DNA of 64,000 bases, taken from contig JALOAI010000002.1 of assembly GCA_023228945.1 (NCBI GenBank), positions 124,001 through 188,000 of the forward strand, read 5' to 3'. Of this stretch, positions 1 to 7,993 are shown piece by piece (position 1 is the stretch's first letter; each line of letters begins with the position of its first letter). The position numbers were made by a program, and so were the translations under genes. The notes under the pieces are model-generated. The model ran no database searches. It was not told where the DNA came from and was given only the letters and a program-made list of their open reading frames with translations. Origin of the DNA: Pigmentiphaga sp. (GTDB lineage: Bacteria; Pseudomonadota; Gammaproteobacteria; Burkholderiales; Burkholderiaceae_B).

Positions 1-102
1 CAGCCTGGCCCGCCCGCCTTGAAGTGCTCGATGACGCATGTAGCCATCGCAAATAAATTAGCGCGGCGCTATTGTTCTCCCAAGACGTGCTCTGCGATGT
101 AG
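1..102 (+). pseudogene. Possible 3' remnant of an IS110-type transposase gene
   Basis: Frame 1 is open from the window edge to a TAG at 100-102, giving 33 residues. It contains the string HVAIANKLAR, which resembles the C-terminal region of IS110/IS1111-family transposases, where a VA(I/L)ANKLAR-like stretch is common. The residues after it do not match the usual WAVL continuation, so this is either a decayed copy or a chance resemblance. The upstream part lies outside the window. Its place beside a toxin-antitoxin pair and a tRNA fits mobile DNA. Confidence 0.35.
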
Positions 103-173
103 CCTGACCAGCCATTGTTCCACTTGGGAAGCCGCAGGAACGAGCGTACGTGCTGTTTATTCAGATACTTGCA

Positions 174-187
174 TATTTATACAAATA
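174..187. promoter_or_regulatory. AT-rich inverted repeat before the toxin gene
   Basis: TATTT-ATAC-AAATA is a perfect 5-bp inverted repeat with a 4-bp spacer, in an AT-rich patch (about 160-200) that contrasts with the GC-rich surroundings. It ends 16 bases before the ATG of the toxin gene and overlaps sequence that could act as a -10 region. Type II toxin-antitoxin operons are normally autorepressed by the antitoxin binding such sites, so it is a candidate operator. The assignment is inferred from position and symmetry. Confidence 0.4.
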
Positions 188-203
188 AAAGCATAATCTA
201 GCT

Positions 204-530
204 ATGAGGCCACTCAGGTTCGTCGACTCCAGCCAAAAGGACCTACGCGAGATGCCTGTTGACGCACGGCATGCGTTGGGTTTTGAACTGATGGCCGTGC
301 AGTACGGCGCGGAGCCGGGAGACTTCAAGCCCATGCCAAGCGTGGGGGCGGGAGCGTATGAGATCCGCTATCGGGACACCACGGGTGCCTATCGAGTGAT
401 CTACGTCGCCAAGTTCGCCGACGCGATCTACGTACTGCATGCTTTCCAGAAAAAAGCCCAGAAGACGCCGAAACCGGACATAGACTTGGCGGCCACCCGC
501 TACCGGAAATTGATCGGAGCATTGAAATGA
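204..530 (+). CDS. HigB/RelE-like toxin (phage Gp49-like family)
   Basis: This 108-residue protein has the layout of the phage-derived Gp49-like (HigB) branch of the RelE/ParE superfamily: an N-terminal helical part with a DLREMP segment, then a beta sheet including YEIRYRD, YRVIYVAKF and IYVLHAFQKK, and a basic C-terminal helix. Members are ribosome-dependent mRNA interferases. The toxin gene comes first and overlaps the antitoxin start by four bases (ATGA), the order typical of higBA. No motif is missing relative to the family, so the toxin is probably intact. Target and activity are inferred from family only. Confidence 0.85.
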   Translation: MRPLRFVDSSQKDLREMPVDARHALGFELMAVQYGAEPGDFKPMPSVGAGAYEIRYRDTTGAYRVIYVAKFADAIYVLHAFQKKAQKTPKPDIDLAATRYRKLIGALK

Positions 531-820
531 GTAAGCAAGATATCACCATCACCGAAGGTAGCGGCAACGTCTTCCTCGACCTGGGATTTGATCCTGCCGA
601 AGCTGAGGTGATGAAACTGCGCGCCGAAGTGATGATTCGCACGGCCCAGCGGCTCAAGGAACAGGGCTGGACGCAGGCTGAGGCGGCGCGTCATCTTGGG
701 ATCACCCAGCCGCGCGTGTCTCGGTTGATCAAGGGCAAGGTGGAGGACTTCAGCTTGGATATGCTGCTGACTTTGGCTGCGCGGGCGGGGTTGCATCCGG
801 AGTTGCGGCTGACTGCATGA
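527..820 (+). CDS. HigA-like XRE-family antitoxin
   Basis: This 97-residue protein carries a helix-turn-helix at about residues 40-75; WTQAEAARHLGITQPRVSRL is typical of the XRE/HTH_37 antitoxins that pair with Gp49-like toxins. It should neutralise the upstream toxin by direct binding and repress the shared promoter. The start codon overlaps the toxin stop, so synthesis is translationally coupled. The N-terminal 35 residues lack an obvious domain and probably contact the toxin. Confidence 0.87.
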   Translation: MSKQDITITEGSGNVFLDLGFDPAEAEVMKLRAEVMIRTAQRLKEQGWTQAEAARHLGITQPRVSRLIKGKVEDFSLDMLLTLAARAGLHPELRLTA

Positions 821-911
821 TGTTTATGTCGCCGGTATCTTCGAGCACACTGGTCGTATATCCCTGGCGACCGCTTCGATTGGCACCCTGTCCCATGGGA
901 AGGGGAAAGAC

Positions 912-946
912 AAAAGGGCTAGCCGCAAGACACGGCTAACCCTTTG
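912..946 (-). terminator. Rho-independent terminator of tRNA-Pro
   Basis: A 13-bp stem (913-925 with 933-945, including one G-U pair on the minus strand) closes a 7-base loop. Read on the minus strand it is followed by TTTT. It lies just 3' of the tRNA and is placed to end its transcript. Confidence 0.75.
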
Positions 947-953
947 ATTTCAT

Positions 954-1030
954 TGGTCGGGGCGGCGGGATTCGAACTCGCGACCCTCTGCTCCCAAAGC
1001 AGATGCGCTACCAGGCTGCGCTACGCCCCG
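954..1030 (-). tRNA. tRNA-Pro (anticodon TGG)
   Basis: A 77-nt cloverleaf lies on the minus strand. The acceptor strands are CGGGGCG (1024-1030) and CGCCCCG (958-964), followed by discriminator A and an encoded CCA (954-956). The anticodon loop reads TTTGGGA with TGG at 994-996. The T arm contains GTTCGAATC. The anticodon assigns proline. The 3' end points to the toxin-antitoxin side, the geometry seen when elements integrate at tRNA 3' ends, but no duplicated tRNA end is visible in the 953 bases available. Confidence 0.97.
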
Positions 1031-1226
1031 ACTGGCCGAGCATTGTACCCGAGTCGCCGGCTCTTTGCCCGAGGCCTGCGACCGACTGCGATAGCCTTTG
1101 GTTAACGATCGCCCACCTAAAGTCAGTTTTCCCTGGCAAGGCCGCTCCCTATACTGGGTTCAGGCATAGGGCAGGCCCGAGCGCCGTCCGAATGTCGGAG
1201 CGCAAGAGGCTTTGGCGGAGGAGACC

Positions 1227-2201
1227 ATGAAAATAGTTCGCATGTTGGCCGCGTTGGTGGCCGGTTTGTGCGCGACCACCGTGATGGGCGCGCAGGGCCA
1301 GGGAGCGTATCCCGACGGGCAGCCGGTTCGCATGGTGGTGCCGGCGCCGCCGGGCGGGCCCGGCGATATCGTGGCGCGGGCGCTGGCTCAGCAGATGTCG
1401 GGCAGCCTGGGGGTGCCCGTGCTCGTGGATAACCAGCCCGGTGGCGCGAGCATTCCGGGTACGCGCATGGTGGCGCGGGCCGCCCCCGACGGGCATACCC
1501 TGTTGCTGACGTTGAACGTCACCCATACGCAGCTCCCGCATATGTACGCCACGCCGCCTTACGATCCGTTCGGCGACTTCACGCCCATTTCGATGCTGTA
1601 TCGAGGCTATTCGGTTCTGGTGGCGCATCCCTCGCTACCGGCAGGCAACCTGGCCGAAGCCGTGGAGCTTAGCCGTCGCGAGAATATTTCGTTTGGCTCG
1701 GCGGGCGCGGGTACCACGGGCCATCTGTTCGTCGAGGTGCTCAATGATGAGTACGACGCGGGCTTTACCCATGTGCCCTACAAAGGCTCCCAGCCGGCCA
1801 CGCAGGATCTGATCGGCGGCCATATTCAACTGCTGTTCGATTCGCCGGCCACGGCGGCGGTACATATCGCGGCGGGGCGCAGCAAGCCGCTGGCGGTGGT
1901 GAGTCCGCAGCGGTTGGCGGCGCTGCCCGATGTGCCGACCGCGGCCGAGGCGGGTTTTCCGGCGCTGGAAGGTAGCGCCTGGATGGGGCTGTTCGGTCCG
2001 GCGGGCTTGTCGCCGCAGGTCGTCGATAAGCTCAATCGAGCGGTGGTGCAGGCCGTCGAGTCCAGCGTCTTGCGCGAGCAGTTTGCCTTGCTGGGGGTGG
2101 AAATCCTGAGCACTACGCCGGAGGCGTTTGCCGAGCAGATTCGTCTGGACTACGACCGCTGGGGACGGATCATCAAGCGCCTGGGGATCCGCCAGGATTG
2201 A
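1227..2201 (+). CDS. Bug-family tripartite tricarboxylate transporter receptor
   Basis: This 324-residue periplasmic binding protein of the Bug (TctC-like) family captures a small carboxylate or similar ligand for a TTT transporter. The ATG at 1227 is preceded by GGAGGAG; an in-frame TTG at 1212 is less likely. The N-terminus is a Sec signal peptide ending near MGAQGQGAYP. Family landmarks are VPAPPGGPGDIVARAL, the NQPGG segment and GSAGAGTTGH. No membrane subunits are nearby, as is usual for these expanded receptors in Bordetella relatives. The ligand cannot be read from sequence. Confidence 0.9.
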   Translation: MKIVRMLAALVAGLCATTVMGAQGQGAYPDGQPVRMVVPAPPGGPGDIVARALAQQMSGSLGVPVLVDNQPGGASIPGTRMVARAAPDGHTLLLTLNVTHTQLPHMYATPPYDPFGDFTPISMLYRGYSVLVAHPSLPAGNLAEAVELSRRENISFGSAGAGTTGHLFVEVLNDEYDAGFTHVPYKGSQPATQDLIGGHIQLLFDSPATAAVHIAAGRSKPLAVVSPQRLAALPDVPTAAEAGFPALEGSAWMGLFGPAGLSPQVVDKLNRAVVQAVESSVLREQFALLGVEILSTTPEAFAEQIRLDYDRWGRIIKRLGIRQD

Positions 2202-2259
2202 GGCGCCGCCGCCCGGGGCGCTTTATTTTGCCGGGCTGATTTTGGTAGAGGATGTTGGC

Positions 2260-2979
2260 ATGACGTTATCCGCCCCCGTGTCCGCCGAAACGCTGGCTCG
2301 CCTGGAAAGCCGGTTGGCCGAGCTGGAAGCCAGGCTGCAGCACCACGACGATCTGGAAAGCATCAAGAAGTTGACGCGCATCTACGGTTATTACCTCGAT
2401 AAGGCTTTATGGGATGAGCTGTTGCCGCTGTTTACCGACGATTGCGAGATCGAGGTGTCGGCGCTGGGCGTGTACGTCGGCAAAAAGCAATTGGAAACTC
2501 TGTTCAAGCAAATCCTCGGCAAGGGGCCGGCCAAGAGCGGGCCCAATGGTCTGCTTCATGGTCAGCTTTACAACCATATGATTTTGCAGGGGATTGTGCA
2601 CGTCGATGACGATGGGCAGTATGCCCGGGGCCGCTGGCGGTCGTTCATGCAGTTGGCGGAGTTCGGCAAGACCGCCTTGTGGGGAGAGGGGCCTGAAGAA
2701 CTGGAGTACCGTAAGGAAGGCGGCAAGTGGCGCATTCACAAACTGCATTTCTACCGGACTTTCCATGTCCCGTTCGATCAGGGATGGGCGTTGGCCAAGT
2801 CGCCCAAGGGCGGCATGCGCAGCGATTTTCCGGCGGATCGTCCGCCCACGGAAGATTACGATCCCTTTCCGGCGGCCTATGTGCCACCATTTCATTATCC
2901 GAATCCGATCACGGGACGATTCTTTGCGCGTGTATCTTCCGCCGACGAAGAATCGTCCGTAGAGGCTCCGCCACGCTGA
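2260..2979 (+). CDS. SnoaL-like / NTF2-fold protein
   Basis: This 239-residue protein has a short N-terminal coiled segment (SRLAELEARLQHHDDLESIKKL) and then an NTF2/SnoaL_4-like domain. YGYYLDKALWDELLPLFTDD is the typical first helix and strand of the polyketide-cyclase/hydroxylating-dioxygenase beta-type fold. The last 60 residues are Pro-rich with no recognised domain. Translation probably starts at the ATG at 2260; a longer frame overlaps the upstream gene. Such stand-alone proteins occur with aromatic or steroid catabolic genes as dehydratases or isomerases, but no specific reaction can be assigned. Confidence 0.75.
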   Translation: MTLSAPVSAETLARLESRLAELEARLQHHDDLESIKKLTRIYGYYLDKALWDELLPLFTDDCEIEVSALGVYVGKKQLETLFKQILGKGPAKSGPNGLLHGQLYNHMILQGIVHVDDDGQYARGRWRSFMQLAEFGKTALWGEGPEELEYRKEGGKWRIHKLHFYRTFHVPFDQGWALAKSPKGGMRSDFPADRPPTEDYDPFPAAYVPPFHYPNPITGRFFARVSSADEESSVEAPPR

Positions 2980-3081
2980 CAGAGAGCGGACCGTGCCCGG
3001 GTCCGGCAGTTCCTGAGCGCACGCTGTGCCCCCGAGGATATAGTGCGGTGATGTCCGTACGATCACCGAGGGGCTGTCTTC

Positions 3082-3543
3082 ATGAGTGCCATTCCACCCA
3101 GGCGGCTCGAGGCTCGCCTGCGTTTTCGACAGTTGGAAGTGGTGCGCGCCATCGCCGAAGCGGGCAGTGTGCGGGGCGCGGCGGAGCGTCTTGCCCTTTC
3201 GGCGCCCGCCGTGAGCAAGGCACTGGCCGAAACCGAGCATGCCCTGGGCTGTGAGTTGTTCACCCGTTTGCCCCGGGGGATGGCTCCCACGCCGCGGGGC
3301 GAGCGGATCCTGAGCCACGCGCGTTTGCTGCTCAATGAACTGGATTACTTCCTCAGCGATGCGATCACCGGCGAGGGTGTCAATCAGGGCTTGCTGCGCC
3401 TGGGGGCTTCGCCTTATGTCGGCAACCGGATACTGCCGGCCTTGCCGGTGGCGTCGCTCGTGCTCATCTATCGGCGCATTTCCGCCGATTTTTTGCAGGG
3501 CGTGCAGGAGCTCAGGGAGGCGGCGCGCCAGTTGCCCGCTTAA
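3082..3543 (+). pseudogene. LysR-family regulator with internal deletion
   Basis: Residues 12-75 form an intact LysR helix-turn-helix (FRQLEVVRAIAEAGSVRGAA, then SAPAVSKALAETEHALG). The frame proceeds into the start of the effector domain (LLRLGASPYVGNRILPAL, to residue 121) and then jumps to a segment, LVLIYRR onward, that resembles the extreme C-terminus of LysR proteins. About 150 residues of effector-binding domain are missing without loss of frame. The product is 153 residues against about 300 for the family. It could still bind DNA but not sense a ligand. It probably once regulated the Bug/SnoaL genes upstream. Confidence 0.8.
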
Positions 3544-3594
3544 TGTGAAAAGAGCATTTTTCAGCGCCAGGGGGGGCGACAGTCGCCATGACCG

Positions 3595-4431
3595 TTAGGC
3601 CCGCCCTTGGGGCGGCGTGAGAATGGCTTGCAAGGCTTCATGCGCCGCCGCCAACCCCATCGTGGCGGTGACGGTGACGATCGAGCCATAGCCCGCGCAG
3701 GACAGCCCTTGCGGGCTACCGTCGATGGCGCAGCCGGCTTCGTCGAGCGGAGGCCGGGCCGGCTGGTCGAACCAGAGCACACGGACGCCCATGCGGGGCA
3801 CGCGTTTGAGCGCCTTGCCGCCTTGGGCCCCACCGCGGGGAAAACCATGATGACGGCGAAGGTCGTGGCGCAGTCGGCCGAGCAAGGCATCGTGGGTGGC
3901 GGCGGACAGATCGCCGGCACGCAAGGCGTAGGGATCGGTCTTGCCGCCCGCGCCGCCGCAAACCACCAGGGGCTGCCGCCGGGAGCACGCCAGGAGAATC
4001 ATGGCCAGCTTGGCGGGCACCTGATCGGTGGCGTCGATCACCAGTGCGTCTTCCGGCAACACGGCCGCGGCGTTGCCCGGCGTTACGAAATCATCGATCA
4101 GCTGTAACCGGCATTCCGGGTGGATCTGGCGAATGCGTTCGGCCATCGCCTCCACTTTGGCTTGTCCCAGGGTGCCGTCCATCGCGTGGATTTGCCGGTT
4201 GACGTTGGAGGGGGCGACATGATCGAGATCGGCCAGGGTCAGGCGCCCCACCCCCGAGCGCGCCAGCGCCTCGGCGGTCCAGGAGCCCACGCCGCCCAGG
4301 CCGACGACGACGACGTGGGCGGCGGCCAATTGCACATTGGTGGCGGGGCCATGCAGTCGGCGCAGGCCGCCGAAGCGGCGTTCGGAATCGGCGGACCAGG
4401 ACATGGGAGAGGAAGGGACGGCGTCGGGCAT
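3595..4431 (-). CDS. tcdA: tRNA threonylcarbamoyladenosine dehydratase
   Basis: This 278-residue E1-like (ThiF/MoeB) protein performs the ATP-dependent cyclisation of t6A37 to ct6A in tRNAs. The nucleotide site VVVGLGGVGSW is at residues 41-51, followed by DLDHVAPSNVNRQ and VIDATDQVPAK. A C-terminal hydrophobic segment (GYGSIVTVTATMGLAAAHEAL) matches TcdA/CsdL, and the length is close to the 268 residues of the E. coli enzyme. It is transcribed away from corC. Confidence 0.92.
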   Translation of the reverse strand: MPDAVPSSPMSWSADSERRFGGLRRLHGPATNVQLAAAHVVVVGLGGVGSWTAEALARSGVGRLTLADLDHVAPSNVNRQIHAMDGTLGQAKVEAMAERIRQIHPECRLQLIDDFVTPGNAAAVLPEDALVIDATDQVPAKLAMILLACSRRQPLVVCGGAGGKTDPYALRAGDLSAATHDALLGRLRHDLRRHHGFPRGGAQGGKALKRVPRMGVRVLWFDQPARPPLDEAGCAIDGSPQGLSCAGYGSIVTVTATMGLAAAHEALQAILTPPQGRA

Positions 4432-4575
4432 GGCGGAAGTCGAAAAACGGTAGGCGGGTTGCGCCCTGGGGGACGAAGGGAGCGCCGGATGGCACTATGC
4501 CACAGCGCCGACGGGGTTTTGCGCGAGCGCGTGTATCGGGTATGCTAAACACTCCGTAACTTGTCCCGTGGGACG

Positions 4576-5433
4576 ATGTCAGACCCATACCCTGCGGACG
4601 CGTCACCGGCGGCGCGTTCTTCCAAGGCTTCCCCCCGTTCGCTTCTCGAACGGATTTTCGCGTTGCTGCGCCGAGAGCCCGAGAACCGCGACGATCTCAA
4701 AGCGTTGCTCGAAGACGCCCACGAGCGGGATCTCCTCGATACCGACGCTTTTGCCATGATCGGCGGCGCGCTCACCATGTCCGAGCTCACCGCGGGCGAC
4801 GTCATGATTCCGCGCTCGCGCATCGATGCGCTCGATATCGACAAGCCATTGTCCGAGCTCCTGCCTTTCGTGATCGAAGCCGCGCATTCGCGGTTTCCGG
4901 TCTACCAGGAAAGCCGGGACAACATCGTGGGCATCCTGCTGGCCAAGGATTTGCTGCGCTGCATGCAGGATGCCCACGTGCAGCTTGCCAGCCTGGTGCG
5001 TCCCGCCGTTTTCATCCCCGAGTCCAAAAGGCTCAATGTCCTGCTGCGCGAATTCCGCGTCAATCGCAACCATCTGGTCATCGTGGTCGACGAGCACGGT
5101 GGCGTGGCGGGCCTGGTTACCATGGAGAACGTGCTGGAGCAGATCGTCGGCGATATCGAAGACGAATACGACGAGGACGCCGAGCAGACCATCTTTCCCG
5201 ATGGGCCCAATCGCTGGCGGGTGCAGGCCTCGACCGATATCGATCGGTTCAACGAGGCGTTTGCCAGCCATCTCGAAACCGATGAGTACGATACCGTGGG
5301 CGGCTGGCTGGCCGATGAACTCGACCACATCCCGCAAGTCGGGGATGCCGTCGAGCGCGACAATATCGTCATCAAGGTCATCCGCGCCGACGCCAGGCGC
5401 GCGCTCTGGCTCAGCGTCGAAGCGGTGTCGTGA
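4576..5433 (+). CDS. corC: CorC/HlyC-type CBS-domain protein
   Basis: This 285-residue soluble protein has an N-terminal linker, two CBS domains (about 65-185, starting GDVMIPRSRIDALD and continuing through VVDEHGGVAGLVTMENVLEQ) and a C-terminal CorC_HlyC domain (about 200-280). It lacks the DUF21 membrane domain, as in E. coli CorC, which is associated with magnesium/cobalt efflux. The ATG at 4576 is preferred over an upstream in-frame TTG. Its stop overlaps the GTG start of lnt, an arrangement conserved in proteobacteria. Confidence 0.9.
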   Translation: MSDPYPADASPAARSSKASPRSLLERIFALLRREPENRDDLKALLEDAHERDLLDTDAFAMIGGALTMSELTAGDVMIPRSRIDALDIDKPLSELLPFVIEAAHSRFPVYQESRDNIVGILLAKDLLRCMQDAHVQLASLVRPAVFIPESKRLNVLLREFRVNRNHLVIVVDEHGGVAGLVTMENVLEQIVGDIEDEYDEDAEQTIFPDGPNRWRVQASTDIDRFNEAFASHLETDEYDTVGGWLADELDHIPQVGDAVERDNIVIKVIRADARRALWLSVEAVS

Positions 5434-7043
5434 TACGGGCGCTCTGGCTATTGTTGGCCGGGGCTGCCCACGCCTTGGCGTTTGCGCCGGGCCCTCTGCC
5501 CGCTGGTGGCCTGGCGTTGGTACAAACGGCCGCGCTGGCGGTGCTGGCCTACGCTGTCTGGCGTAGTCCGATACCGCGGCGGGCGGCCACGGCGGGCTTC
5601 TGGTTTGGCCTGGCGCATTTTGGCGTCGGCGTGTATTGGGTCTTCATCAGCCTGCATGTGTATGGCCAGATGGCAGTGCCGCTGGCTTTTCTGGGCGTGT
5701 CCGCTTTTGTGGTGATGCTGGCGCTGTTTCCCGCCCTGGCGGGGGGCGTCGTGCGTTGGCTCGTGCCTGCCGGCGGGCGGGGGATGGCCGAGCGCTGGTG
5801 GTTCACCGGGGCGTTCGCCACGGTCTGGACCGCCGCGGAATGGCTGCGCGGTACCGTGTTCACCGGTTTTCCCTGGCTGAATGTGGGGTATGCCCACGTC
5901 GACGGCTGGCTTGCCGGCTGGGCGCCCGTGCTGGGCGTGTATGGCGTGGCTTGGTGGGCCGCCTGGTCGTCCGCCGTGCTATTAGGGTTTGGGGTGGCCT
6001 GGCGCCAGCGGCTGGACCAGCGCGCCGCCTGGTCGGTGGCGCTGGTCGTGCCTTGGCTGGTGGGGTTGGGCCTGGCCCAGAATCCCTGGGGAGTACAAGA
6101 TCATGGGCAGCCATTGCCCATGCGGCTGGTGCAAGGCAATGTGTCGCAATCGAACAAGTTCGACCCCGATCTCATCCTCGGGACCCTGGACCGCCATGCC
6201 CAGTTGGCCGCCGTGCGCTCTACCGAGCCCGGTTTCCGGCCGGAGGTGGTGATACTGCCCGAGACGGCGATTCCTTTGTTCCAGGACCAGATGCCGGTGC
6301 CGCTCTGGCAACCCTGGCGTGATGTGGCGGGTTACTGGGGCGGCACGGTCGTTACCGGAATCGCGCTGCACACGGCCACGGCCGATGGCGAGTCGCGTTA
6401 CACCAATAGCGTGATCGGATTCGACAGCGATGTGTCGCCGTTCGCGCTGATCAACGGGCGAGTCCCCTGGCGCTACGACAAAGCCCATCTGGTGCCGTTC
6501 GGCGAGTTCGTGCCTCCCGGGTTCCGCTGGTTTGTCGACGCCATGGTCATGCCGATGGGGGATTTCAACCGGGGCGCGCCACGCCAGTTGCCATTCCAGC
6601 TCGGCGAGCAGCGGGTGGCTTTCAATATCTGCTACGAAGACGCGTTCGGCGAGGAATTGCTACCCGCTTTGCACCGGGGCGCCGATGGCTCCGAGGGAGC
6701 GACCATTCTGGCCAATGTCAGTAATCTGGGTTGGTTCGGCGACTCCTGGGCGCTGCGCCAGCATTGGCAGATCGCCCGCATGCGCTCGATCGAGACCGCG
6801 CGCCCCACGGTGCGCGCCACCAATACGGGGATGACGGGCGTGATCGACCGGCATGGCCAGGTGGTGGAGATGCTGCCGCCGCATACCACTGGCGTGCTGG
6901 ATATTGCCGTTCAGGGCACGACGGGCTATACGCCGTATGCCCGATGGGGCAACGTGGCCATGCTGGTCTGGCTGGCGGCGGGACTGTCGTTGATTCTGCA
7001 CCGGCGATGGCAAGGCCGTTGGCGGGGAGCTGAGGCCGCCTAG
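5430..7043 (+). CDS. lnt: Apolipoprotein N-acyltransferase
   Basis: This 537-residue inner-membrane enzyme adds the third acyl chain to the N-terminal diacylglyceryl-cysteine of lipoproteins. Several hydrophobic helices occupy about residues 1-200, then a nitrilase-type periplasmic domain. The catalytic triad is visible: E278 in ILPETAIP, K351 in DKAHLVPFGEF and C401 in NICYED. The start is GTG, overlapping the corC stop by four bases. The stop shares the CTAG with the convergent dehydrogenase gene. Confidence 0.95.
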   Translation: MIRALWLLLAGAAHALAFAPGPLPAGGLALVQTAALAVLAYAVWRSPIPRRAATAGFWFGLAHFGVGVYWVFISLHVYGQMAVPLAFLGVSAFVVMLALFPALAGGVVRWLVPAGGRGMAERWWFTGAFATVWTAAEWLRGTVFTGFPWLNVGYAHVDGWLAGWAPVLGVYGVAWWAAWSSAVLLGFGVAWRQRLDQRAAWSVALVVPWLVGLGLAQNPWGVQDHGQPLPMRLVQGNVSQSNKFDPDLILGTLDRHAQLAAVRSTEPGFRPEVVILPETAIPLFQDQMPVPLWQPWRDVAGYWGGTVVTGIALHTATADGESRYTNSVIGFDSDVSPFALINGRVPWRYDKAHLVPFGEFVPPGFRWFVDAMVMPMGDFNRGAPRQLPFQLGEQRVAFNICYEDAFGEELLPALHRGADGSEGATILANVSNLGWFGDSWALRQHWQIARMRSIETARPTVRATNTGMTGVIDRHGQVVEMLPPHTTGVLDIAVQGTTGYTPYARWGNVAMLVWLAAGLSLILHRRWQGRWRGAEAA

Positions 7044-7993
7044 TCGCCGGCCTGCCGCTGTTGCCAGAAGTCTTCGAGATGGCGGTGGAGCTGGTCGGCC
7101 AGGGCTTGTGTGGCCTGGGCGCCGGCCCAGGCTACGTGCGGCGTAAGCAGGAAGTCCTGCCGTTCGGCCAGGCGCCACAGCACGCTATCGGTCGCCGGCG
7201 GCTCTTGCTGGCTCACATCGAAGCCGGCGCCGGTGATCTGGCCGGATTCCAGCGCGCTGGCCAGGGCCTGTTCATCGACCAGGCCGCCGCGGGCGGTGTT
7301 GATCAAGAGGGGCCGTTTTGCCATTTGGGCGAACTCGGGCGCGCCGATGCAATGGCGGGTTTCGGGGGTGAGCGGCAGGTGCAGGCTGATGACGTCACTT
7401 TGCCGCAGCACCTCGGAAAACGCCGTGCGGTCGGGAGGATACGTGTCGGCGCCGATGCGTGCGGAGATCAGTACGCGCATCCCAAGGGCCTGCGCCAGCC
7501 GGGCCAGGCCTTGGCCCAGGCTGCCGTAGCCGATCAGGCCGAGCGTATCGCCAGCGAGGTCGCGGATGGGAAAATCGTGAAAGCAGAACTGCTGGCTTTG
7601 TTGCCACCGGCCCTGGGCCAAGGCCTGCCGGTAGGGAATCAGCTGGCGGCGCAAGGCGAGCATCAGCATCAGGGCGTGCTCCGGCACGGTATGAACGGCG
7701 TAGCCTCGCACATTGCGCACGGCAATGCCGTGCTGCTGGCAATACGACAGGTCGATATTGTCGGTGCCGGTGGCGGCTACCGCAATCAATTCGAGTTTGG
7801 GTGCGCGGGCGAGAGCTTCGGCATCGAGCCGGACCTTGTTGGTGATGACGATACTGGCGTCGCGGATGCGCTCGGCCACTTCGTGCGGCGCGGTGCGCGC
7901 ATGGGACGTCCAGCGGTGAGGGAAGCCCGGGGCGCGCCAGTCGATGCTGGCCGGCAGGGTCTCGGCGTCGAGGAAAACAATATGCGGTGTCAT
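7040..7993 (-). CDS. D-2-hydroxyacid dehydrogenase (glycerate/hydroxypyruvate type)
   Basis: This 317-residue NAD(P)-dependent enzyme of the D-isomer 2-hydroxyacid family has the dinucleotide motif GLIGYGSLGQGLA at about residues 151-163. Catalytic Arg lies in NTARGGLVDE, Glu in the segment after GFDVSQQEPP, and His in LLTPHVAWA. It is most like hydroxypyruvate/glycerate reductases, but the substrate is not certain. Its ATG overlaps the ilvA stop by four bases, so the two genes are co-transcribed and coupled. Confidence 0.88.
   Translation of the reverse strand: MTPHIVFLDAETLPASIDWRAPGFPHRWTSHARTAPHEVAERIRDASIVITNKVRLDAEALARAPKLELIAVAATGTDNIDLSYCQQHGIAVRNVRGYAVHTVPEHALMLMLALRRQLIPYRQALAQGRWQQSQQFCFHDFPIRDLAGDTLGLIGYGSLGQGLARLAQALGMRVLISARIGADTYPPDRTAFSEVLRQSDVISLHLPLTPETRHCIGAPEFAQMAKRPLLINTARGGLVDEQALASALESGQITGAGFDVSQQEPPATDSVLWRLAERQDFLLTPHVAWAGAQATQALADQLHRHLEDFWQQRQAGD

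Noticed and set aside
1..953. A second copy of the tRNA-Pro 3' end marking an element boundary
   Set aside because: No such copy is seen in the bases available on that side.
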